From Actinoplanes missouriensis 431 (GTDB lineage: Bacteria > Actinomycetota > Actinomycetes > Mycobacteriales > Micromonosporaceae), in assembly GCF_000284295.1 (NCBI RefSeq), contig NC_017093.1, positions 7,254,001 to 7,318,000 on the forward strand: a stretch of DNA of 64,000 bases, read 5' to 3'. The translations under genes were made by a program, and so were the position numbers. This document shows, piece by piece, positions 21,140 through 29,496 of the stretch. Within the stretch, counting starts at the first letter, position 1. Every line of letters begins with the position of its first letter. Under the pieces are notes generated by a model, which did no database searches, was not told the DNA's origin, and worked only from the letters and a program-made list of their open reading frames with translations.

Positions 21140-21299
21140 GCTTTATCGATACGCCGACATTCGTCGGTCTGGTTCACGGCCTCGGTTCGATGGCACAAGG
21201 AGTGAACATCCGGGCAGCCTTCCGTTGACTGGTGCTCACGGACGCGCGGTTGAACCGACCTCATGGCGCGATCGCGAACCGGCGGAACGGTCCGCGGAC

Positions 21300-21482
21300 A
21301 TGACTGAACACCCACGTACCGATGCCACTGTCAAGAACAACGCCGCCGTGGCCACCTTCCGCGCCGAGGTAGACCGCATGGCTGCCCTCGACCACGAGGC
21401 CTTCCACAACCTCGACCCGCGCACTTTGCCGCTGCTCGAAGCCGTCATCCCGGTGATTTCCAGGGAGATGCCGTGCTCGTAG
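21300..21482 (+). CDS. Small hypothetical protein (60 aa)
   Basis: ATG at 21300; 60 residues with strong GC-rich third positions. Mostly helical, with a centre of ATFRAEVDRMAALDHEAF. No recognised family. It overlaps a second tiny frame (21473-21586) that leads directly into the recombinase-like gene at 21589, so it may be the first gene of a small operon. The ribosome-binding site is weak. Confidence 0.5.
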   Translation: MTEHPRTDATVKNNAAVATFRAEVDRMAALDHEAFHNLDPRTLPLLEAVIPVISREMPCS

Positions 21483-21586
21483 AACTCGTCACTGGTTTCA
21501 ACTATTTAGGAGTTCTCCATCAGATGAGTGCCTTCCTTGACCAGACACGCACGGTTGCCGTCGTCACCCCCACGAAGGAGTACTGA
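21473..21586 (+). CDS. Possible small coupled ORF (37 aa)
   Basis: GTG at 21473 with GGGAG six bases upstream, overlapping the stop of the 60-residue gene. It ends two bases before the ATG of the 1011-residue gene. An internal ATG at 21524 would give a 20-residue peptide (MSAFLDQTRTVAVVTPTKEY) after AGGAG at long spacing. Codon bias is weak, so this may be only a leader that couples translation to the downstream gene. Confidence 0.3.
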   Translation: MLVELVTGFNYLGVLHQMSAFLDQTRTVAVVTPTKEY

Positions 21587-21588
21587 CG

Positions 21589-24500
21589 ATGACAGGTCTG
21601 GAATCCCTGTACACGGCGCAGAAGGTCTACCGGCCGCTCGCCTTACGGCTGGAGATCGCGAACGAGTGCACGTGCGTGCACTGGGACCGCTACAGCGTGA
21701 ACGACGGCAGCGGCATCGAGAGCCAGGTCGCACGGCACTGCGCTCACTATCCCGATGACCCGGATGTCGCTGCCTACCGGGCGCTGCCCGCCGAGGCCTT
21801 CGAGAGCGTCGCTGCCGGTGCTGAGTACGGCATCCAGTGGCTCAGCCTTGCTGACCTCCACCACACCTTGACCGACCGGCGACCGGTCATAGCCTTCGTG
21901 GTGATCGGGAAGACCGTCTTCTTTCGTGTCGAGTTGTCCGCCGTGGAACGGCAGATTCAGCGGCCGGACGGAGAAAACGAGAACGCGTACACCTCGCTGG
22001 TGCTGGCGGTGACCAATCAGCTTCGCAACCTGCAGGTCAGCCGCTGGGCCGACGACATCACTCGAGCAGCTCGGGAGAACGTCAACTGGAGCATCATCAT
22101 GCGGCGCCATCACGAGCGCGGCATCCGGATGAGCCTGGGCGGCACCGCGTTCACCCTGGCGGAGAAGGCTGACCGGACCGCGCTCAAGCTGCTCGGCGCG
22201 GTCGGCTCCGAAGATGACCCGGAACGCCGTCGGAAGCTGCTCGGCTCACGGCTGATGGCGATGCAGGTCGGTGGTGCCGCGCTGGCCGAGGACCAGATGC
22301 CCTACGGATGGGAACTGGAGAAGGACAAGCGAGGTCGGGAACGCCGTGTGAAGACGAAGGGCCTCATCCCGGTCGCGGTCGCAGCCAACGCGCCAGCGCT
22401 GGCCGCCGCGTACGCCATGCACGCCGAGGGCAAGACCTACGAGTCGATCTGCACTGCTCTCGCCGAGTTCGAGAAAGACGGGGTAATGAGCCGCAGAAGC
22501 GGCCAGCGGTACGACCTCGACTTCGCGGCCGCGGTGGGCGACACCTTCCGGGCGTACGACGCGGCGCTCACGGTGTTCCAGGCGCACTGGCCCTCCGGCA
22601 TTCCTCGCCCCACGCCGCCCGACGAGGCCACGATCGTCGCCTACGAGAGCGGCGAGGATCCGGCTGAGCTGTTCACCTACGAGCAGCGCCTTGTCATCGC
22701 CCGTCCTGAGTTGCTCCGGACCGGGATGCTGCTACGGGCGGTCGTCAACGACATCCGTGGTCGCGGCCTCGAACTGGCCGGGCTGACGCCGCACTACGCC
22801 GACGACTACGACGAGAAAGGGGTCTTCTACCTCGAAGCACGCTGGCCGTGGCCGATTGACGCCGGCACTGGCCAGGAGATGCCTCGGTTCGGCATACCCG
22901 ACGAGATCCTCCGGTTGTCCGCCGGCCGTCTGCTTCGATCGATCGGAAGGCGTAGGAAGCCGACCGGCGGCCTGGCCCACGTCCGGACCGAGCGACGGGT
23001 TTTGCAGGGCTTCGGCACCTGGGAGCTGGCCGACGGCCGGGAGGCGACCCTGATCGCCCGAATGAACAACAACGGGCGGGCGAACATGGTTCTTCTCGGC
23101 AGGAACAAGCCGGCCGATGGGACCTCGCCGGGCTGGACCAGGGAGCTCGCCCAGCCCAAGAAGTGCATCCTCGCCACGCTCAACCTCAACGCCCTCTGCG
23201 GCGACCTCGCGCACCGCATCGGCGAGGCTGTCACCGCACAGATCGATCCAGCGCGTCTCGCTCCGGCCAGTGCGGTTCTCCGCGCCGAGTCGACGGATCG
23301 CACCGAGCACGTGCGTGCCGGGCTGCTCGCGAGGGCGGAAGCCGCCGACCAGGCTGCCGAGAAATCGGAGCGCGCTGCTCGTGGGGCTCGTACCAGTGCG
23401 GCGCTCGCGGCCGAGGATGGTGACGAGGAGGAGGCAGCCGAGTACCGCAAGGACGCCAGCAGCCACGCCGTTGATGCGCGCCGAGCCCGCCAGGAAGCCG
23501 AGACGCTGCGGCAGCGAGCCGCAGATCTCGACCAGCAGACGGAGCGCGCGCAGACCGCCAACGTGAACCTGTCCACGACCGCATACCTGGTCGCAGGGCT
23601 CCAGCGGGCCGCGTCCAACAACGGAACCGGCCCGGCCGCGCTCGGCGAACTCGCCGACGCGCATCTCCACAGCTGGAACGTCCAGGCGAGCCGTGACACA
23701 GAGGGCTACTGGGCGAACTACGAGGTCAAGCTCGACGTACCCGTCCTACCCGGGGGTGTCGTCCAGATCGACATTCGAGGCCGCGTCCGCGACGTGCGGA
23801 CGAGGAGGCCAATGACGGGCCTTCGAGGGGCCGTGGCCCAGGGTGCCACGGCCGAGACCGTTTTCGCCAAGGGCCTGCCCCTCAATGCCGTGGTCACCGC
23901 CGACCTCAACCGGAAGACGCTGCTCAACCGGCACATCATGCCGTGGTTGTCCTCGCACCAGGTGTCAACCCGGGGCGCGCGGTGCGCTCTCGTGGACCAT
24001 CCGCTGCCGGAAGTCAGGCAAGTCGTCTACGCCGACGTCACCGGTACGGACATGCCCCAGCTCGCCGCGTATCCGACCGCATGGCGCGAACACATCCTCG
24101 CTACGTACCGCGACCCCGGCCTTCAATGGGGCAACGCCGCGAGCCCGGACGACACCACCCTCGTGCGGCAACTGATCGCCACCCTCGGGCTCCCGGGAGT
24201 GCGCAGCGACGGCCGAGGGCTTGAGATCAAATCCATCGCGCGGTACGCCGGTGTCGCAGCCGACGTCGTACGCGAGCTCGTCCTTCCCACCAGCCGCTAC
24301 GGCCTCGGGTTCGAACGCCCGCGATACCTCGCATACGTCGGCGAGCGGTCGGACCGTGTTCAACTCATCTCCTGCACCCACGGCTGCGAGCAGGGGTTGT
24401 GCGACCTCGTCGCGCTCTACCCCGAGGTGAGTGCGAGCGGATACGGCGTTATCTGTAGCACCTGCTGGAGGCTGCCAAACACCGCCGACCCGAAGTGGCA

Positions 24501-24624
24501 GACGATCGTCTTCCCGGCCATCTACGGGAGATCGTTCAACCGAACATCGCCCAAGGGCTCATTGCGGGATGCGGTGCAGACCGTCCCCATCGGGCCAGCG
24601 GTGCCAATGGCAATCGTCGATTGA
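21589..24624 (+). CDS. Very large serine-recombinase-like protein (1011 aa)
   Basis: The N terminus has a resolvase-like motif HWDRYSVNDGSGIESQ, matching the YxRxS...Q pattern, with R34 and candidate nucleophile S36. WADDITR at about 153-159 matches the D-D-x-x-R motif of serine recombinases, followed by a helix. A recombinase-domain signature follows (MPYGWELEKD, about 237-246, then AAAYAMHAEGKTYESICTAL). A long coiled coil lies at about 575-650. The C terminus carries a Cys cluster (CTHGCEQGLC then CSTCW) that could bind zinc. The spacing between S36 and the DDITR motif is about 90 residues longer than usual, and the total length far exceeds the usual 450-700. The ATG is preceded by GGAG. 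Likely role: DNA recombination or integration; catalysis is not assured. Confidence 0.6.
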   Translation: MTGLESLYTAQKVYRPLALRLEIANECTCVHWDRYSVNDGSGIESQVARHCAHYPDDPDVAAYRALPAEAFESVAAGAEYGIQWLSLADLHHTLTDRRPVIAFVVIGKTVFFRVELSAVERQIQRPDGENENAYTSLVLAVTNQLRNLQVSRWADDITRAARENVNWSIIMRRHHERGIRMSLGGTAFTLAEKADRTALKLLGAVGSEDDPERRRKLLGSRLMAMQVGGAALAEDQMPYGWELEKDKRGRERRVKTKGLIPVAVAANAPALAAAYAMHAEGKTYESICTALAEFEKDGVMSRRSGQRYDLDFAAAVGDTFRAYDAALTVFQAHWPSGIPRPTPPDEATIVAYESGEDPAELFTYEQRLVIARPELLRTGMLLRAVVNDIRGRGLELAGLTPHYADDYDEKGVFYLEARWPWPIDAGTGQEMPRFGIPDEILRLSAGRLLRSIGRRRKPTGGLAHVRTERRVLQGFGTWELADGREATLIARMNNNGRANMVLLGRNKPADGTSPGWTRELAQPKKCILATLNLNALCGDLAHRIGEAVTAQIDPARLAPASAVLRAESTDRTEHVRAGLLARAEAADQAAEKSERAARGARTSAALAAEDGDEEEAAEYRKDASSHAVDARRARQEAETLRQRAADLDQQTERAQTANVNLSTTAYLVAGLQRAASNNGTGPAALGELADAHLHSWNVQASRDTEGYWANYEVKLDVPVLPGGVVQIDIRGRVRDVRTRRPMTGLRGAVAQGATAETVFAKGLPLNAVVTADLNRKTLLNRHIMPWLSSHQVSTRGARCALVDHPLPEVRQVVYADVTGTDMPQLAAYPTAWREHILATYRDPGLQWGNAASPDDTTLVRQLIATLGLPGVRSDGRGLEIKSIARYAGVAADVVRELVLPTSRYGLGFERPRYLAYVGERSDRVQLISCTHGCEQGLCDLVALYPEVSASGYGVICSTCWRLPNTADPKWQTIVFPAIYGRSFNRTSPKGSLRDAVQTVPIGPAVPMAIVD

Positions 24625-24639
24625 CCACCAGCGCCACCA

Positions 24640-24668
24640 GGATGCCCCGGCCGTTCGCCGGGGCATCC
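24640..24668. terminator. Bidirectional terminator hairpin
   Basis: Perfect 11-bp stem GGATGCCCCGG/CCGGGGCATCC with a seven-base loop. It lies exactly between the convergent ends of the 21589 gene and the XRE gene at 24672. Confidence 0.7.
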
Positions 24669-24671
24669 GCA

Positions 24672-24947
24672 TCACAGCTGTTGGCCGCTTTCACCCGAGA
24701 CGATCAACACGCCGACGCCGACGCCCAGGACATGCGCGATGGCATGGAGAACTTCGAGATCGACGTCTCCCTGACCACGTTCGAGGTCATCAAGCAGCGG
24801 CTCAGGCAGTCCCGCACTCTCGGCGACGTCGGAGATTGTCATGCCAGCGGCCTCCCGTGCACGCACCACGGCTCTTCCAAGTTCCGCGAAGTCGTACTGA
24901 GCAGCATGGTGCGCTGCCGTCTTCGGCGTTTCCTCCGGCATCCGCAC
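24672..24947 (-). CDS. XRE-family transcriptional regulator
   Basis: 91 residues, GTG at 24947; an ATG two codons later is possible. A Cro/C1-type helix-turn-helix spans about 20-78: LGRAVVRAREAAGMTISDVA, then the recognition segment AGLPEPLLDDLERG, then LEVLHAIAHVLGV. It has no other domain, like prophage or toxin-antitoxin regulators. A perfect 18-bp palindrome starts three bases upstream of its start, so autorepression is likely. Related palindromes precede the genes at 25119 and 28139. It resembles the second XRE protein at 27648 in length and architecture. Confidence 0.88.
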   Translation of the reverse strand: MRMPEETPKTAAHHAAQYDFAELGRAVVRAREAAGMTISDVAESAGLPEPLLDDLERGQGDVDLEVLHAIAHVLGVGVGVLIVSGESGQQL

Positions 24948-24950
24948 GAC

Positions 24951-24968
24951 GATGCACTATAGTGCATC
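24951..24968. promoter_or_regulatory. Operator 1, GATGCACTATAGTGCATC
   Basis: Perfect 18-bp palindrome immediately upstream of the XRE gene start. It shares the core TGCACTWWAGTGCA with the site at 28011 and nearly with that at 25052. Confidence 0.7.
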
Positions 24969-25051
24969 ACGCGGCCTCCAAGCTAACCATGCTCAGCGCC
25001 GTCGAAGATCCACCCGCCCGGATTGCCGAACGCGGGCCAGCGTTGCATGAG

Positions 25052-25065
25052 TGCACTAAGGTGCA
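25052..25065. promoter_or_regulatory. Operator 2, TGCACTAAGGTGCA
   Basis: Inverted repeat with five-base perfect arms and one mismatch to the core of operators 1 and 3. It lies about 55 bp upstream of the small gene at 25119 and on the other side of the XRE promoter region. Confidence 0.6.
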
Positions 25066-25118
25066 CCACAGGAGAGAAGTCACACACGTTGATCACGACC
25101 AGTGCATAGGAGCAGCAA

Positions 25119-25313
25119 GTGAGCAGGGTGTTCGTCACGTTGGATCTCGACGACGAGGTATACGCGACGGCCAAGGAGCGAGCCCATGCCGAGTTGGTCT
25201 CCGCTGAAACGTGGATTGCGTACAGGCTGGAGCAGCACATCAACATGAACCGACTGCGCAACTCTGACCGCAGCGACGCCCCAGGGGAGAACGCCGGCAA
25301 GCAACATGCGTGA
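25119..25313 (+). CDS. Small ribbon-helix-helix-like protein
   Basis: 64 residues, GTG start with AGGAG seven bases upstream. It begins with a strand VFVTLDLDDEVY followed by two helices (ATAKERAHAELV and AETWIAYRLEQHI). This is the spacing of CopG/MetJ-type ribbon-helix-helix DNA-binding proteins such as antitoxins. The family call is tentative. Operator 2 lies just upstream. The next gene is convergent, only five bases away, so no cognate toxin is obvious on the same strand. Confidence 0.55.
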   Translation: MSRVFVTLDLDDEVYATAKERAHAELVSAETWIAYRLEQHINMNRLRNSDRSDAPGENAGKQHA

Positions 25314-25317
25314 CCGC

Positions 25318-26610
25318 CTACCGGCCGGCCGCCTTCCATGCCCGGACGAACTCCCGGTACAGGAACTGTTGATAGGGCTGGCCACCGATGCGGAACTGGG
25401 CCATCTGCCGACCGATCGCCTTGGTCCCGAACCAGAGCCCGGAAACCTTGGGCACGCCGGTCGCCACCTGCACCACCGAGGCGACGTCGTCGACGAGTTC
25501 GCGCTCTATCGGAGACGCCTCGGCTCGTCGCAACCCGAGACGATCGAGCAGCTGCTCCTTGACCTCCTCGATGTCTCGGGCGACCCGCAAGAGGTCTTCA
25601 TCGGTGACGCACCGCATGATTGTTGCGCGCAGCTCGGCGGCGTCTTCCCGGTAGTCCCGGACGCGTTCGACGACCAGTTCGAGCCAGTCCGGATCCGCCT
25701 TCTGCATAGTCTCCGAGGAATCCCACAGCCGGCCGCCGAGCAGTGGCAGCTCCAGCTCCAGGAGCCGCATCCGGTGAGACTGGGGCGCGCCGGCCGCCTC
25801 CGCCAGCGATCTGTGGATTCCCCGGACGGACTTGATCAGGTCGAGCACGGAGCCGTTGTCGGTGTGGTCCTGGTTGAGCTGGAACGTCAGGGAAAAATCT
25901 CGACGCATCGGGTGCGCTTGGTAGCACGTACCAGCCACTTCGGCACGCACCTTGTACTTCAGGCCGCGCACCAGGTTGGCCATCAGGTACTTCTGTTCCG
26001 CGGCGGATGCGACCCGCTCAAGGGATCCTTCGAGCGTCAGCGCGGCGGCCCGCGCCCACCGTCCGTAGTCGTCGTCTTCGATGCCGTCGGACGTGGTGAT
26101 GCGATCCGTGTGGTGTCCGGGAACACGGATCTTCCGGGCCTGGAAGTCGGACCACTCTCCGATACGACGCGACAGGCTGTTGCGCCGGCTGGGCTGAGCT
26201 TGATCGCAGATCAGCGCCTGGTCGACGAACTGCATCACGCTGCGCGTCCCTTGAGGGCTCTTCAGATCCCGCAAGGCGCCGGCCTCGGCGTCCGCGGCTA
26301 CCGCCCACTGCTGGCCGTCGAGGCGCAACGGATGCAGAAGTTCGGCTCGCATCAACGCGCGCAGCAGTCGCGGCTGCTCGCCGTAGTCCTCGGGCCGGGG
26401 GTTCGGCAGGGTCGGATGGGCCACGTAGACCGTCGACATGAAGATCAAAGACTGGATCAGCTCGACGAAACACTGGCGCGCGAAGGGGTCCTCGGGCGCG
26501 GCGCCTTGGTTCTGCGAGACGATGAAGTCCTCGGCCCCGATGATCGATGTGACGTCGACCAGGACGCTCGAGTCTCGCTGCGGTCCGGTCACATGAGCTT
26601 CAAGAACCAT
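25318..26610 (-). CDS. Unknown 430-aa protein coupled to an IMPase-family gene
   Basis: I do not recognise a family. The ATG at 26610 lies within the end of the upstream phosphatase gene with GGAGG seven bases before it. A GTG overlapping that gene's stop (26592) is an alternative. The protein is soluble, mostly helical in the C-terminal half (ERVRDYREDAAELRATIMR, DLLRVARDIEEVKEQLL) and has a His/Arg-rich middle. The C-terminal end (QPYQQFLYREFVRAWKA) is aromatic. The 22-bp overlap with the phosphatase implies tight co-expression, so the two probably work together. Location in a region with integrase and XRE genes suggests an accessory, perhaps defence or toxin-like, function (inference). Confidence 0.75.
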   Translation of the reverse strand: MVLEAHVTGPQRDSSVLVDVTSIIGAEDFIVSQNQGAAPEDPFARQCFVELIQSLIFMSTVYVAHPTLPNPRPEDYGEQPRLLRALMRAELLHPLRLDGQQWAVAADAEAGALRDLKSPQGTRSVMQFVDQALICDQAQPSRRNSLSRRIGEWSDFQARKIRVPGHHTDRITTSDGIEDDDYGRWARAAALTLEGSLERVASAAEQKYLMANLVRGLKYKVRAEVAGTCYQAHPMRRDFSLTFQLNQDHTDNGSVLDLIKSVRGIHRSLAEAAGAPQSHRMRLLELELPLLGGRLWDSSETMQKADPDWLELVVERVRDYREDAAELRATIMRCVTDEDLLRVARDIEEVKEQLLDRLGLRRAEASPIERELVDDVASVVQVATGVPKVSGLWFGTKAIGRQMAQFRIGGQPYQQFLYREFVRAWKAAGR

Positions 26611-27446
26611 TCGACGGCCTCCGGCGGTCCGAGGATGGTGGAGTCAAAGGTCGGCTCGGCTTGGCGCAGTGTCGCTACGTCCACGGGCACCCGGGCAGCT
26701 CCGCCGCGGTCAGCGGCACGGAGACCAACGGTCTCGCCGAGGCAGATTCCGGCAAGTCCGTCCCAGATCTTCTGCCTGGTGCGGTAGAAGATCTCGAAGT
26801 GCGTTGGGACAGCATCAGAGTATGGACTTAGGTCAATGGCGGTTCTGACCATGTCCATGGTCTGCGATGTGGTACGCGTCTTGAGCTGGAAGCCCGCCGC
26901 TTGGAGCTGGGATTCGAAGCCACGCGGCTCGGTGCCGCTGCTGCGGGTCACCGACGCCCAGCGTGGACCAGCCACCGAGCTCGGCTGACCGATTTCGGAG
27001 CCGTCGACTCGCACACTGCCGGTCGGCTGGTCACAGGTGATCAGCAACGGCGTTCCGCCGACACCCATCTCCGGCGCCAGGATGAAGGCAGCGACGGGCC
27101 GGTACTCCCGGAGTACGCAGACGACCGAGCCGAACTCGCGATGATCCGGTCGTACGAACTCGGCGGTGCCGTCGATGGGATCGATCACGTAGAGCAACTT
27201 GCCTGGGTCGGCGACTTCGGCGCGCTCATCGTCCCGTCCGTCCTCCTCCCCGATGATCACGGCGTCAGGGTCGAACTCTCGGATGCGATCGGAGATCAGC
27301 CGCTCGATCTCGACGTCGGCTGCCGTGAGCAGCGTCTTGTCAGGCTTGGTCGTCACCGGCAACGTCGCGATGCGTTCCCGGTACCGGCGGACGACGTCCT
27401 TCAACTCGTCGGCAAGGGTCTGCCAAAGTCGGTCGAAATCCGTCAT
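26589..27446 (-). CDS. Inositol-monophosphatase/CysQ-family phosphatase
   Basis: 285 residues from the ATG at 27446 (GGAGG seven bases upstream; the open frame begins at 27479). Metal-binding motifs of the lithium-sensitive phosphatase family are present: GEED (66-69), DPIDGT (89-94, then AEF where NF is usual) and a C-terminal WDGLAG. Family substrates include inositol phosphates, 3'-phosphoadenosine 5'-phosphate and fructose bisphosphate. The substrate cannot be fixed here. The accessory context and coupling to an unknown gene argue against simple housekeeping use. Hydrolysis of a nucleotide such as PAP or of a signalling phosphate is a reasonable guess. Confidence 0.88.
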   Translation of the reverse strand: MTDFDRLWQTLADELKDVVRRYRERIATLPVTTKPDKTLLTAADVEIERLISDRIREFDPDAVIIGEEDGRDDERAEVADPGKLLYVIDPIDGTAEFVRPDHREFGSVVCVLREYRPVAAFILAPEMGVGGTPLLITCDQPTGSVRVDGSEIGQPSSVAGPRWASVTRSSGTEPRGFESQLQAAGFQLKTRTTSQTMDMVRTAIDLSPYSDAVPTHFEIFYRTRQKIWDGLAGICLGETVGLRAADRGGAARVPVDVATLRQAEPTFDSTILGPPEAVEWFLKLM

Positions 27447-27647
27447 GGTGCGCCTCCAGGTGCTCCGGAAGACCGGCATGCCAGAACAGGATCATTGTTC
27501 CATGTCGTCCGGTTCGGACTGCCCATGCTTCGCTCGGCGAGCGACTCGGTCCGGGCACCGCTTTCTCGGGTACAGATTCTCCAGATCCGACACCCCGTAC
27601 GATGACGGTGCAGACAACACCGGGCACCGGTCGTATGGAGCAGCTTC

Positions 27648-27944
27648 TTGCGTGATCTCGATGAAGACCCGGCGAAGGAACCCTTCCCGTACGACGCCGC
27701 ATCACTCGGGCGAGCAGTTGCCGCAGCGAGGCAAGCCGCCGGCCTAACCCTGGACGGGTTAGCGGCGCGGTCTGGGGTCTCCCGCAGGATGATCGTCGAC
27801 ATCGAGCAGGGCCGGAAATCCTGCACGGTCAAGACGCTCCACGCGATCGCCCACGCGGTGTCCGTTCCGCTGGGCACGCTAGCTGACTCAGCCTGCGGAC
27901 ATGACATCTCCGCCACGCAGCCGCTGAATCTCGCAACTCCGTAG
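27648..27944 (+). CDS. XRE-family transcriptional regulator
   Basis: 98 residues, TTG start with GGAG about eight bases upstream. The helix-turn-helix is at about 20-75: LGRAVAAARQAAGLTLDGLA, ARSGVSRRMIVDIEQGRKS, then KTLHAIAHAVSVPLGTLAD. Architecture and helix sequences parallel the regulator at 24672, suggesting paralogues. It is divergent from the phosphatase/unknown pair and could repress it, but no copy of the TGCACT operator is seen in the 27447-27647 gap. Operator 3 lies downstream at 28011. Confidence 0.85.
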   Translation: MRDLDEDPAKEPFPYDAASLGRAVAAARQAAGLTLDGLAARSGVSRRMIVDIEQGRKSCTVKTLHAIAHAVSVPLGTLADSACGHDISATQPLNLATP

Positions 27945-28010
27945 ATCGCCCCTACGCACAAACGGCACATCTTCCCCGAATGCAGTACTTGAACGACATG
28001 CCGCCCACAG

Positions 28011-28024
28011 TGCACTAAAGTGCA
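28011..28024. promoter_or_regulatory. Operator 3, TGCACTAAAGTGCA
   Basis: Perfect six-base arms around AA, matching operator 1 at 13 of 14 positions. It is located about 115 bp upstream of the gene starting at 28139. Confidence 0.65.
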
Positions 28025-28138
28025 TCATCTTGCGATAAGCTGATCTGGTCGCTCCGAAGTGCGCGACGAGCCTTGAAGGCCTCGGCACCGCGCGCTCTTC
28101 ATGGCGAAATGAATAAGCATGTCGCGACGGGAGTTGTC

Positions 28139-28876
28139 ATGTCCACGGAAACAGATCTACAAGAGGAGACGGAAGGTCGTGCGGGAGGAAGTCCTCCGAC
28201 AAAACGCCGCCGAAAGTCCGTATCGTCATCACCGGGAACGCGCATTACGGCACGTTACAGTTCCATCTGTGCAACATGCCGCGCCGGGATCTCGCCAGGT
28301 GACTCGATTGGTCGACTTCCAAGGAATGTCAGCCGCTATGGCGACCCGGGCTGGATTTGTATCCCGTGCCTGACAACGGCGGCCGAGCCTGGGCAGCCAA
28401 GCTTGCGCGATGTCGTAGCACGCACCTACCTTCGATGGGCACGCGGCAAGCCGATCAGCTTGAACAAGGTCGAAACCGAGGTGCTCGCGAACGAGATCCT
28501 CCAGGCCGATGCCGATCTCACCCCCGATCGCCGGTGTGAGACCGGCGCCGTCGACGATCATCCCTCAACACCGTGGCGAGAATGGGACCAGTCCGAGGCG
28601 CCGATAGCGCAGATCGTCGGCTACATGCTCGACTCCATTCATTTCGATTTCTCGTGCAACCTCAGAACTAGAACAGCCATTCGCTTGCTGTCTCACATCA
28701 TCGGCAAGACATGCACGTGCGGAAAACATGTTCCCCAAACCCTCGTCTGCGTCTACGAGATGATGAACATCGTGTCCAGTTGGGAAGCATTGGACTGGCG
28801 GAACCCGCTGCGAGAAAAGGGGATCGCCGCATTCTCGCAGCGATACGCTCGGACAGCACTTCCGCCGCTGCTTTGA
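28139..28876 (+). CDS. Zinc-ribbon-like hypothetical protein
   Basis: 245 residues from the ATG at 28139 (GGGAG six bases upstream). The open frame extends to 28073 without a better site. After a basic N terminus (KRRRKSV) there is SICATCRAGISPGDSIGRL and then WICIPCL, a CxxC...CxxC pair of zinc-ribbon type. A second Cys-containing segment lies near 190 (TCTCGKHVPQTLVC). The rest is helical with no catalytic motif. GC content is lower than in core genes, consistent with transfer. Expression is probably controlled through operator 3. Function unknown. Confidence 0.6.
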   Translation: MSTETDLQEETEGRAGGSPPTKRRRKSVSSSPGTRITARYSSICATCRAGISPGDSIGRLPRNVSRYGDPGWICIPCLTTAAEPGQPSLRDVVARTYLRWARGKPISLNKVETEVLANEILQADADLTPDRRCETGAVDDHPSTPWREWDQSEAPIAQIVGYMLDSIHFDFSCNLRTRTAIRLLSHIIGKTCTCGKHVPQTLVCVYEMMNIVSSWEALDWRNPLREKGIAAFSQRYARTALPPLL

Positions 28877-28908
28877 GGCACGAGATCGCACCGAAAGCGC
28901 ATGCCGTT

Positions 28909-29271
28909 CTACCTCAGGAGATGAGCGTATGCCGCCGCATTTCCCTTGAGTCCGGACAGATTCGCAGGTGGTTCCTTCGCGGTGCGCCGAGCCAGCACCT
29001 CGGGCCGCCCGGACGCCGGAAGGCCCTCCACCTCCGGCGGCACCACCGGGAACTTCGGTTTCGGTTTGACCGGCACCTCAATCGCAGAAAGCACCTCTTC
29101 TCGCCTCAGCCAGGTCCTCCGAGGGGATGGCCGGTAGGCGGGCAGGATCCCCTCATCGATCATCCGATACACGACGTACTTCGACACGCCCAGCAGTCCA
29201 GCCGCCTGTTTGACAGAGATTCTCTCCTCGTTCACGTCGGCGACGGTCCCCGCCCCCGCGATGCGCGCCAT
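28909..29271 (-). CDS. Excisionase-like HTH protein
   Basis: 120 residues from the ATG at 29271; longer upstream reading lacks coding character. The core is a MerR/excisionase-type winged helix (RISVKQAAGLLGVSKYVVYR then MIDEGILPAYRPSPRRTWLR), followed by a basic Pro-rich tail. This DNA-bending family (HTH_17) directs integrase toward excision. It is divergent from, and 225 bp away from, the tyrosine integrase at 29497, a common pairing in integrative elements. Confidence 0.75.
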   Translation of the reverse strand: MARIAGAGTVADVNEERISVKQAAGLLGVSKYVVYRMIDEGILPAYRPSPRRTWLRREEVLSAIEVPVKPKPKFPVVPPEVEGLPASGRPEVLARRTAKEPPANLSGLKGNAAAYAHLLR

Positions 29272-29496
29272 CGTCCTCGGGTGCGGCAACGGTGCAATAC
29301 CAGTGCCGTCGGGGTGGAACCCAACCCGCTCGACGGGAAAGCGTCCCCACGTTCTACAACTCCACAGCTGTCTCCGTGTCCGCCGCAAGGTGAGTGACGT
29401 ATCGGGCTGGCCGCGAACGGTCGTCGCCAGCCCGAGACACCAGGACAACGAAGTCCCGCTCGGGCCTCGATCATCGACGGCCAAGCGGAGCGAAAA

